From an uncultured Eubacteriales bacterium (GTDB taxonomy: Bacteria; Bacillota_A; Clostridia; Peptostreptococcales; Anaerovoracaceae): a stretch of 6,739 bases of DNA. The translations under genes and the position numbers were made by a program. Of this stretch, positions 1-5,499 are shown piece by piece. Under the pieces are notes generated by a model. It made no database searches and was not told the origin of the DNA. It saw only the letters and a program-made list of their open reading frames with translations. The first letter of the stretch is position 1. Each line of letters starts with the position of its first letter. The stretch covers positions 1 to 6,739 of the forward strand of contig CADATR010000094.1 of NCBI GenBank assembly GCA_902790885.1, in the 5' to 3' direction.

Positions 1-168
1 AAGGCCCACCGCAGCTTCCGCGATGCGCAAGATCTCCTCATAGCTGAGTATCCTGTCCATCGGCACCTTTTCGATACCATCCGGCATACAGTATCTGCAG
101 CGCATGTTGCATCTGTCGGTGATGGAAATGCGCATGTATTCTATTGTTCTTCCGTATCTGTCTTTCAT
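1..168 (-). CDS. moaA: GTP 3',8-cyclase MoaA, N-terminal part (cut by window edge)
   Basis: This is the first 56 codons of MoaA, the radical SAM enzyme that rearranges GTP to 3',8-cyclo-GTP at the start of molybdopterin synthesis in the cytoplasm. The sequence shows the hallmark cluster motif CNMRCRYC, with Cys20, Cys24 and Cys27 (CX3CX2C) that hold the [4Fe-4S] cluster binding S-adenosylmethionine. It is preceded by the typical RISITDRC stretch and followed by CMPDGIEK. The ATG at 168 is the only sensible start: an in-frame TAG lies eight codons upstream and no other start codon lies between. The ribosome site is weak: AGGGG sits about 15 bases from the ATG. The gene begins 23 bases after the stop of the MoeA-like gene, so it is probably the fourth gene of the Moco operon and may depend on readthrough from it. 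The C-terminal part, including the second cluster, lies outside the window. Identification is firm. Confidence 0.95.
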   Translation of the reverse strand, partial: MKDRYGRTIEYMRISITDRCNMRCRYCMPDGIEKVPMDRILSYEEILRIAEAAVGL

Positions 169-191
169 CTCGTCTGAAAAGAGCCCCTATG

Positions 192-1214
192 TTACTTTCC
201 GAATCCGCAATTAGGGAATGTGCACACATCGCAGTTAAGGCAGAGCCCGCCTTCACCGATCCTGTCAAAATCATCTTTTTCAAGCATCTCGCCCGTCATG
301 ATCCTCGGCAGCACGAGGTCGAATATTGTCCTCTTCGCGTACATCACGCATCCCGGAAGCCCCATTACAGGGATATTGTCTTCCCCGTAATACGCCAGCA
401 GGAACATTGCTCCGGGAAGCACAGGAGCGCCATATGTTACTACGCTTCCACAGACATTGCGGATCGCGAGCGGCGTTTTATCATCGGGATCAACGCTCAT
501 TCCGCCGGTGCAAAGTATCATGTCGCAGCCCTCGTCGAGCAGCTCTCTGATGCAGCTCTCGATGTTAGCGTTATCGTCGTTGCTGAGCTTGTGGTCGATC
601 ACCTCTGCTCCGTACGACTCTACCTTCTCCTTGACGACAGGTGTGAATGTATCCTGTATGCGGCCGTAGAACACTTCGTTTCCCGTCGTTACTATACCGA
701 CTTTGTGCGGTCTGTATGGCACTACGTTCATGATAGGCTGCGAGCCGCAAATCTCCTTGACTGCCTCCATCTTTTCCTTCTCGATCACAAGAGGTATTAT
801 CCTCGTGCCGGCAAGCTTATCTCCCTTTTTCACCGGAAAATCTCCGTGCCGGGTCGCGATCATCATCTGTCCGTATGAGTTGACGGCCTTGAGTTTATCT
901 CTGTCTATCTTAAGGACTCCGTCACACTCGGCAGCAAGCTCGATCTTACCTTCCTTGACTTCTCCGCGGCTCATGTTTTCGCCCTTGCAAATGGCGCACA
1001 GCACCTCCGCCGCGTCATTTTCATGCATCATGGTCTCGTCGTTTTCCCAGATGTAGATATTGTCCTTGCCGACAGAGAGGAGCACAGGGATGTCCTCCTC
1101 GGTTATTATGTGACCTTTGCGGAATACTGCATCCTTTGTCACGCCCTTGATTATCTGTGTTATATCGTGGCAGAGCACCTGCCCCACCGCATCTTCAGTC
1201 TTAATAAGCTTCAT
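192..1214 (-). CDS. MoeA-like molybdopterin-binding protein with C-terminal four-Cys tail
   Basis: A 340-residue cytoplasmic protein of the MoeA/MogA molybdopterin-binding superfamily. The core fold lies at about residues 170-310, with VTTGNEV (175-181), CTGGMSVDPDD (235-245) and GLPGC (285-289), which match the MPT-binding loops of this family. The first 165 residues resemble a divergent MoeA N-terminal region but lack the usual DGYA motif. The last 16 residues carry Cys325, Cys328, Cys331 and Cys336 (CX2CX2CX4C), which looks like a zinc or iron-sulfur site; that is inference. I recall similar tailed proteins from clostridia with molybdenum hydroxylases, but the exact role is not known to me. 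The ATG overlaps the mobB stop as TAATG, so the two are probably translationally coupled, helped by a GAGG about 7 bases upstream. It is not a duplicate of the upstream moeA: it is shorter and much diverged. It could handle a modified or tungsten cofactor, or act as a Moco carrier. Confidence 0.85.
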   Translation of the reverse strand: MKLIKTEDAVGQVLCHDITQIIKGVTKDAVFRKGHIITEEDIPVLLSVGKDNIYIWENDETMMHENDAAEVLCAICKGENMSRGEVKEGKIELAAECDGVLKIDRDKLKAVNSYGQMMIATRHGDFPVKKGDKLAGTRIIPLVIEKEKMEAVKEICGSQPIMNVVPYRPHKVGIVTTGNEVFYGRIQDTFTPVVKEKVESYGAEVIDHKLSNDDNANIESCIRELLDEGCDMILCTGGMSVDPDDKTPLAIRNVCGSVVTYGAPVLPGAMFLLAYYGEDNIPVMGLPGCVMYAKRTIFDLVLPRIMTGEMLEKDDFDRIGEGGLCLNCDVCTFPNCGFGK

Positions 1215-1696
1215 TATGCTTCTACCTCATCAATACTTTTCATGATCGCAGGGATATCGTCTATATTTGCTGTCTTCTCATCGAAGTGCTCAGCGGGAAG
1301 ATCCGTTACGATCAGGAACCTTCCTTTCGGATTTGAAGCCGGAATATCGGATATTCCGCTACGTATGACCTCTATCTTTCTGTATTCGCTGTCTTTGCGG
1401 CCTTCTATGAATATGATGTCCGCCTCGGGAAAACATCCAAGAAGTTCGCGCTCAGTCTCTCCTGTACCAACGCGGTGGATGAACATCCGCTTATCCGAAA
1501 AATATGCCGTTCCATATGCGCCGCTCTCCGTGAATCTGAATGTATCTGTCCCCGGTATGTCGCATGCAAAATCATGTCCGTCATGCTTGATCACCGCCAC
1601 CTTTAGGCCCTTCGATGAATATGCGCTCACGAGTTTGGTGAGCAAAGTAGTCTTGCCGGAATTCTTGACTCCGCAGACTGCCACTACTTTCTGCAT
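1214..1696 (-). CDS. mobB: Molybdopterin-guanine dinucleotide biosynthesis protein B (MobB)
   Basis: A 160-residue P-loop GTPase of the MobB family, the usual length. In known systems MobB binds GTP and assists MobA-type nucleotidyltransferases that attach a nucleotide to Moco. The Walker A loop is GVKNSGKT (residues 9-16). The family signature KHDGHDF (37-43) follows, then DIPGTDT with its downstream RFTESGA, and the FIEGRK strand (96-101) leading to KIEVIR. All are standard MobB features and none appears damaged. The ATG at 1696 has a good ribosome site, AAAGGGG about 6 bases upstream, and begins 18 bases after the moeA stop. The 3' end overlaps the next gene by one base (TAATG). No mobA or mocA is visible in the window, so whether the final cofactor is the guanine or the cytosine dinucleotide form cannot be told. 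Confidence 0.93.
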   Translation of the reverse strand: MQKVVAVCGVKNSGKTTLLTKLVSAYSSKGLKVAVIKHDGHDFACDIPGTDTFRFTESGAYGTAYFSDKRMFIHRVGTGETERELLGCFPEADIIFIEGRKDSEYRKIEVIRSGISDIPASNPKGRFLIVTDLPAEHFDEKTANIDDIPAIMKSIDEVEA

Positions 1697-1714
1697 TTCA
1701 GTCCCCTTTCAGTG

Positions 1715-2965
1715 TCACAAAAGGATCACTTCTACCTTATCCCCAGCAGCCAGCCTTCCAGACTCCGCAGGGATATCCAGCATCGCGTTCGCATTATGAC
1801 CGGAATAGATGTCTCCGTTGCCGCCGGTATGTCCTTCGATATATGCCTTGCCGTCGTTCACATAAGCCCTGATGAATCTCCTTGTAGGGCTGCTCTTTCC
1901 GTAGTCATCCATAAGTACCGCTTCGAAACGCTGCATACTGAGATAATCGTTACCGTTAAGAGCGTCAAGAACTGGCCTTACTACCATGTGTAGATTGGCA
2001 AATGCCGCATATGGATTACCTGATAGCGCCAGTATGTATTTGCCATTGCAGGTTCCGGCGAGCATCGCCATCCCCGGCTTGATCCTGACACCCCAGAACA
2101 GCCTTTCAGCCCCAAGCAGCCTAAATACAACGTGCATAATGTCCTTTTTTCCGACAGAGACGCCACCCGTAGTCACTACCACGTCCGCACTTGCGAGTTT
2201 ATCTTCGATGACCGCTGCCAAGTGCTTAGCATCGTCTGCAGAATGAAGCATGTCCACAACATCTACGCCCCATTCTCTGAGCTGGGAGTCGATCGTGAAC
2301 AAGTTTGAATCGTAGATCCTGCCTTCGCCGAGTTCTTCCCCTGGCATCACCACTTCATCCCCGGTCGATATCAGCAGCACTCGCGGCCTGCGGTATACCT
2401 TAACAGTCTGCTTGCCGGTGCTTGCGATGATCCCTGCTTCTGCCGGCCCTATATGATCGCCGCTTGCCAGAAGCACATCACCTTTCTTGTAGTCCTCGCC
2501 CTGATAGCAGTAATTCTGATGAGGCCTCATCTCCTCATAGATCATGACCGTTTCTTCGCCGTAGTCCGTATCCTCCTGTCCGATCACAGTGTCTGTTTCG
2601 GCAGGGATAGGAGCACCGGTCATTATCCTGACCGCTTCACCCGCGTTCACCATACCGCTGTAATAAACCCCGGCATCTACCTCAGTGATCACCTTCAGGG
2701 CAACTGGGCTTTCGTGCGATGCCCCTTTAGTGTCTTCAGCCCTCACGGCATAGCCATCAAGAGGCGACCTGTCGAAAGGAGGCTGATCGCGTGTGGCGCA
2801 AACGTCCTCGGCAAGCACCCTTCCGGCTGCATATCTGAGAGCGACTTCCTCCGTATCGCTTATCTTCTCAGCTCTGCTCAACAGAATGGACACAGCTTCC
2901 TCAAGCATCACCGGCTGTTCAGTTCCGATGTCCATATCGTTATTGATATCCTGTTTATCTGTCAT
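1715..2965 (-). CDS. moeA: Molybdopterin molybdenumtransferase MoeA
   Basis: MoeA ligates molybdate to adenylylated molybdopterin, the metal-insertion step of Moco synthesis. From the ATG at 2965 the protein has 416 residues, close to E. coli MoeA. Motifs in order: DRSPLDGYAVR (65-75), VRIMTGAPIP (112-121), GQEDT (129-133), STGDEVVMPGEELGEGRIYDSN (within 200-221), TTGGVSVGKKD (265-275), the RIKPGM loop (294-299) and LSGNPYAA (314-321), where the family more often has LPGNPVSA. A C-terminal MoeA domain IV-like segment ends the protein. The reading frame stays open upstream to a GTG at 3037, but that codon lies inside the terminator hairpin, and the extra 24 residues match nothing in the family. 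I therefore chose 2965, although its GAAGGGG ribosome site is about 15 bases away, which is long. It is the first gene of the Moco operon and is expected to be controlled by the leader RNA. Confidence 0.93.
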   Translation of the reverse strand: MTDKQDINNDMDIGTEQPVMLEEAVSILLSRAEKISDTEEVALRYAAGRVLAEDVCATRDQPPFDRSPLDGYAVRAEDTKGASHESPVALKVITEVDAGVYYSGMVNAGEAVRIMTGAPIPAETDTVIGQEDTDYGEETVMIYEEMRPHQNYCYQGEDYKKGDVLLASGDHIGPAEAGIIASTGKQTVKVYRRPRVLLISTGDEVVMPGEELGEGRIYDSNLFTIDSQLREWGVDVVDMLHSADDAKHLAAVIEDKLASADVVVTTGGVSVGKKDIMHVVFRLLGAERLFWGVRIKPGMAMLAGTCNGKYILALSGNPYAAFANLHMVVRPVLDALNGNDYLSMQRFEAVLMDDYGKSSPTRRFIRAYVNDGKAYIEGHTGGNGDIYSGHNANAMLDIPAESGRLAAGDKVEVILL

Positions 2966-3027
2966 ATCGATCGCTAGTGACCCCTTCACAGTTTTTATCG
3001 TATAGCCTGTATCTTCAGCACATACAG

Positions 3028-3064
3028 AAAAAGACACTGCACGAAATAATGATCATGCAGTGTC
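3028..3064 (-). terminator. Intrinsic terminator / attenuator ahead of moeA
   Basis: On the minus strand the arms GACACTGCATGA (3064-3053) and TCGTGCAGTGTC (3044-3033) pair over 12 bp, with one T-G pair, around an 8-base loop, and are followed at once by TTTTT (3032-3028). It lies between the structured leader and the moeA start, about 60 bases before the ATG. It would therefore stop moeA transcription unless prevented, which is the expected place for a riboswitch expression platform. An alternative pairing that breaks it is described in the findings. Confidence 0.85.
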
Positions 3065-3082
3065 AAAATTTCATGCTCTTTT

Positions 3083-3180
3083 TTACAAGTAATGGTAGGT
3101 TGGAAGGTTTCCCCGCCAGCCCCGGAGGACCTTAATCCTCGGCGCAGCGCCATGCGGTCCACTAAGTCGTTTAGGCACTT
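3083..3180 (-). promoter_or_regulatory. Structured leader RNA, candidate Moco/Tuco-type riboswitch aptamer
   Basis: A GC-rich island in an AT-rich leader, transcribed with the Moco operon. By hand it folds as follows. TAGTGG (3164-3159) pairs with CCATTA (3095-3090) to close a multiloop holding three hairpins. These are CGCA/TGCG (3156-3153 with 3146-3143), GAGGA/TCCTC with a six-base loop (3140-3125), and GGCTGG/CCAACC with one mismatch (3121-3116 with 3103-3098). The third is capped by a short stem with a GAAA tetraloop (3111-3108). Moco RNA riboswitches sit ahead of Moco genes and contain a GNRA tetraloop and a CCTCC-like segment after the preceding hairpin. Both occur here, but the long 5' part known from the E. 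coli moaA leader is not obvious. Position and terminator make a regulatory RNA likely; the class is inferred. It is not a convincing tRNA on either strand. Confidence 0.6.
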
Positions 3181-3218
3181 TTGCTCAAAGAACTGTTATT
3201 TAGTTTTGCTATGCTAAT

Positions 3219-3247
3219 ATTGTACCACAGATATGCTTTTTTTAAGA
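3219..3247 (-). promoter_or_regulatory. Probable sigma-A promoter of the Moco operon (extended -10)
   Basis: TACAAT (3224-3219) matches the -10 consensus at five of six positions and is preceded by TGG (3227-3225), giving the extended -10 form TGnTACAAT. The -35 region at 17 bases spacing, TCTTAA (3247-3242), is poor, as is common with an extended -10. Transcription would start near 3212 and give a leader of about 245 nt before moeA that includes the structured RNA and terminator. No other good promoter is seen between the upstream terminator and moeA. Confidence 0.6.
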
Positions 3248-3249
3248 TT

Positions 3250-3269
3250 CACAGATTCGCGGATCTGTG
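3250..3269. repeat. 7-bp inverted repeat just upstream of the Moco promoter
   Basis: CACAGAT (3250-3256) and ATCTGTG (3263-3269) form a perfect inverted repeat around six bases. It ends three bases from the assigned -35 hexamer and lies after the terminator of the upstream unit. It has no T-tract on the minus strand side that would fit a terminator. It could be a regulator-binding site; nothing in the sequence shows which protein, or whether one binds at all. Confidence 0.4.
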
Positions 3270-3285
3270 CCAATTTGAGGCATTC

Positions 3286-3310
3286 TAAAAGCCTTGCAAA
3301 AGCAAGGCTT
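3286..3310 (-). terminator. Intrinsic terminator of the gap-lipoprotein unit
   Basis: AAGCCTTGC and GCAAGGCTT form a perfect 9-bp stem (3310-3302 with 3297-3289) with a four-base loop. On the minus strand the last stem bases run into TTTT. It lies 27 bases after the lipoprotein stop and upstream of the Moco promoter, so it separates the two transcription units. The perfect symmetry means it might work weakly in the other direction too, but no plus-strand gene is seen. Confidence 0.85.
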
Positions 3311-3336
3311 AAATGACATGTATATCTTCTGATCAA

Positions 3337-4188
3337 CTACTGGATATCCGCGATCACTGTAGCGAGGTCGTCTGCGCTAAGGCCATAATCGGTATCTCCG
3401 CCTGCGCCGTAAGCAAGAATAGCGTAGTCGTAGTCTCCGTCAGTCCAGATTGTCTTAGTGGCTTCGCCTTCACGGTTGCCGAAGCACTTTACTTCCTTGC
3501 CCGCAACGGTCTGCGTCCACTCGTTGGCATACTTATTATCATCGAGGGATACGTCTCCGTTGTATGTGCTGTTAAGACCCTTGCGCACAAACAGTTCTAC
3601 AGCTGCGATACCGTAGTGTGCCTCTGCAGCGCCCTCTGTATAGCTGTAATCAGCATTGGTCACAGGGCCAAGGCTTGTTCCCTGAGGATCTACCAGGAAG
3701 AGCCCAACGCCGGCCTTCTCGCCTGCTTCATCCGTCGAAGCAGCCTTAGTCCAGCCCTCTTTGAGGCCTGCAGTGCGCACTTTGACATCTACAGTACCGG
3801 TAGCCTTATCGCCACCTGTAGCTCTTACCAAATACGAGCCCGCTTTGACTCCTACGACCGTCTCCTCATTTCCGGAAACTGTGACAGTCGCCATAGCCTC
3901 GAGGCTATCGACATCAGGGACTTCTTCCGGATCATCAAGACCGGAAGCGTCGAGGAATTCGATCGTTATTTCGCCGCTTTCGAGAGCAGGCGTAACGACT
4001 ATTTCATCCTCATCGGTCACTTCGAGGTTGCCGGAAGTGCTGCTCATATCATCGCCGGCGTTCTCAGCGGTGATAGACAAGGAATTATCATCATTGTTTA
4101 CGATCCCGAAATCCGACGATTGGCACGAAGTCATGAACATCGCCATCGCAAATACTGTGACTACGATCAGAGTAAAATACTTTTTCAT
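3337..4188 (-). CDS. Secreted lipoprotein of unknown function
   Basis: A 283-residue protein with a clear lipoprotein signal: MKK, a hydrophobic stretch (residues 5-19), then a lipobox MTSC with Cys22 as the expected lipidated residue. It should be anchored on the outer face of the cell membrane. Residues 23-100 are rich in Asp, Glu, Ser and Thr and look like a flexible linker. Residues 60-80 (DEIVVTPALESGEITIEFLD) and 100-140 look like short beta strands. The C-terminal part (about 160-283) is rich in Gly, Tyr and Trp, ends in GLSADDLATVIADIQ, and vaguely recalls DUF4367-like domains, which I cannot confirm. I do not recognise a function. The frame continues upstream to a TTG at 4236, but the ATG at 4188 gives the normal signal peptide and has an AAGGAG site 12 bases away. 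The gene follows gap by 60 bases with no terminator between, so it is probably cotranscribed. A 7-bp hairpin (4210-4227) lies just before its ribosome site. Confidence 0.88.
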   Translation of the reverse strand: MKKYFTLIVVTVFAMAMFMTSCQSSDFGIVNNDDNSLSITAENAGDDMSSTSGNLEVTDEDEIVVTPALESGEITIEFLDASGLDDPEEVPDVDSLEAMATVTVSGNEETVVGVKAGSYLVRATGGDKATGTVDVKVRTAGLKEGWTKAASTDEAGEKAGVGLFLVDPQGTSLGPVTNADYSYTEGAAEAHYGIAAVELFVRKGLNSTYNGDVSLDDNKYANEWTQTVAGKEVKCFGNREGEATKTIWTDGDYDYAILAYGAGGDTDYGLSADDLATVIADIQ

Positions 4189-4248
4189 TTTTGCAAATAT
4201 CTCCTTCCCAATACTGAAATCAATATTCTCCGTCAAGACGACATACCG

Positions 4249-5355
4249 CTATGCCTTCTTGCTGGCTGCCTCTTCTTTTGCTTCTTCTGACGCGAGAGGT
4301 GTCTTGATGTCCTTTCCAGAGGCAAGCACTGCCGCATCAGTCTTGGCCACGTGCTCTACCAGGTCGATTACTTTGTTGGAATAGCCCCACTCGTTGTCAT
4401 ACCACGCGATGAGTTTTACGAAGCTGTCATCGAGCATGATGCCGGCCTTCTCATCAAAGATGCAAGTGTTGAAATTCCCGCGAAGATCTGATGATACCAG
4501 CTCATCGTTGTTGTATTCGATGATGCCTTTCATTGGGCCTTCTGAAGCTGCCTTGATAACATCGCAGATCTCTTTGTAAGTTGTCTTTTTCTTGAGCTGC
4601 GCTGTAAGGTCGACTACCGAGACGTCATTACATGGAACGCGGAAGCTCATGCCGGTCATCTTGCCGTTAAGCTCAGGTATAACCTTTCCGACAGCCTTCG
4701 CAGCGCCAGTCGTAGACGGGATTATGTTGTTGAATACGGAACGACCTGTTCTCCAGTCACGTCCTCCGTTGGAGTCTACAGGCTTCTGCTTCGATGTGGA
4801 AGCATGTATGGTGGACATAAGAGCTTTTTCGATTCCGAAAGCTTCATGGATGACCTTAGTCAATGGAGCCAGGCAGTTAGTTGTACAGCTGGCATTTGAC
4901 ACGATAGTCATCGTAGCCGGATCGTACTCCTCATGGTTGACGCCTATTACAAACGTTGGGATATCATCGGATTTGGCCGGAGCTGTCAGAATGACCCTCT
5001 TTGCGCCGCCGAGGAAATGGCGGGAAGCGGCCATCTTTGTAAGGAACTTGCCCGTGGACTCTATCACGTAATCTGCGCCATATTTTGCCCAGTTGATATC
5101 CGCAGGATCGTCCTCGGAGAATACGTGGATATCCTTGCCGTTGATGCGGATGCCATCGTCTGTTGCTTCGACATCTCCCATGAAACGGCCGAATACCGAG
5201 TCATACTCTACCTGGTAAGCCATTCTTTTATGATCGGCATTATGCAGGTTTACAGCTACGACCTCTATATCTGTATCCCTCATCTCAAGACTGCGGATTA
5301 TGATACGTGCTATACGGCCAAAGCCGTTGATTCCTACTTTGATCTTTTCACTCAT
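4249..5355 (-). CDS. gap: Type I glyceraldehyde-3-phosphate dehydrogenase
   Basis: A GAPDH that oxidises glyceraldehyde 3-phosphate with phosphate to 1,3-bisphosphoglycerate in glycolysis. The Rossmann start is GINGFGRIAR (residues 8-17), with Ala where most have Gly. The catalytic motif SNASCTTN holds Cys157, and TIHAST holds the partner His184. Substrate-binding segments STTGAAKAVGKVIPELNGK (214-232) and FRVP (238-241) follow, and YDNEWGYS (319-326) closes the NAD site. The residue after Asn36 is Leu (VNLHNAD), where NAD-specific enzymes have Asp (usually VND or IND). The last 30 or so residues extend beyond the common 335 and end in an Ala/Glu/Lys-rich tail. The ATG at 5355 has an excellent AAAGGAG site 6 bases upstream. 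It has its own promoter and is followed by the lipoprotein gene rather than by pgk or tpi, which is unusual. Confidence 0.96.
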   Translation of the reverse strand: MSEKIKVGINGFGRIARIIIRSLEMRDTDIEVVAVNLHNADHKRMAYQVEYDSVFGRFMGDVEATDDGIRINGKDIHVFSEDDPADINWAKYGADYVIESTGKFLTKMAASRHFLGGAKRVILTAPAKSDDIPTFVIGVNHEEYDPATMTIVSNASCTTNCLAPLTKVIHEAFGIEKALMSTIHASTSKQKPVDSNGGRDWRTGRSVFNNIIPSTTGAAKAVGKVIPELNGKMTGMSFRVPCNDVSVVDLTAQLKKKTTYKEICDVIKAASEGPMKGIIEYNNDELVSSDLRGNFNTCIFDEKAGIMLDDSFVKLIAWYDNEWGYSNKVIDLVEHVAKTDAAVLASGKDIKTPLASEEAKEEAASKKA

Positions 5356-5434
5356 TTGTTGCTCCTTTCATTCCTTTCTTTGAACAAAAGCATTTCGTTT
5401 ATCTATATTATTCTCATCGCTTTCGTTCACTGAT

Positions 5435-5463
5435 ATTTTAACATAGAATGAGCTCCGTCTAAA
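5435..5463 (-). promoter_or_regulatory. Probable gap promoter
   Basis: TAAAAT (5440-5435) preceded by TGT (5443-5441) forms an extended -10. TTTAGA (5463-5458) lies 17 bases upstream and matches TTGACA at four of six positions. Transcription would start near 5428 and give a 5' leader of about 70 nt with no clear strong structure. The promoter lies in the 144-base gap after the ATPase stop, where I see no strong terminator. Some readthrough into gap is therefore possible. Confidence 0.5.
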
Positions 5464-5499
5464 CCTATTCTATTCAGAATGAGATTTTAGCTAGTTGCG

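Noticed and set aside
144..878. Open frame of 244 codons on the plus strand across the moaA and MoeA-like genes
   Set aside because: It is antisense to two confidently identified genes and the translation shows no family features.
2966..3037. A longer MoeA beginning at GTG 3037
   Set aside because: The GTG sits in the 3' arm of the terminator, has no ribosome site, and would add residues unlike any MoeA N-terminus.
3090..3180. Possible tRNA or tRNA-Sec in the GC-rich element
   Set aside because: The length and the three-arm fold are suggestive, but no T-arm consensus, no proper 7-base anticodon loop and no matching acceptor stem are found on either strand.
4189..4236. Upstream TTG start for the lipoprotein
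   Set aside because: It would put 16 polar residues before the signal peptide. The ATG at 4188 has an AAGGAG site and gives a standard lipoprotein leader.
3313..4290. Long open frame of 325 codons on the plus strand opposite the lipoprotein gene
   Set aside because: It lies antisense to a gene with a clear signal peptide and ribosome site, has no recognisable domain, and is expected from the composition of the opposite strand.
5467..5480. ATTCT/AGAAT hairpin after the ATPase stop as a terminator
   Set aside because: The stem has only five AT-rich pairs and no T-tract follows, so it is too weak to call.
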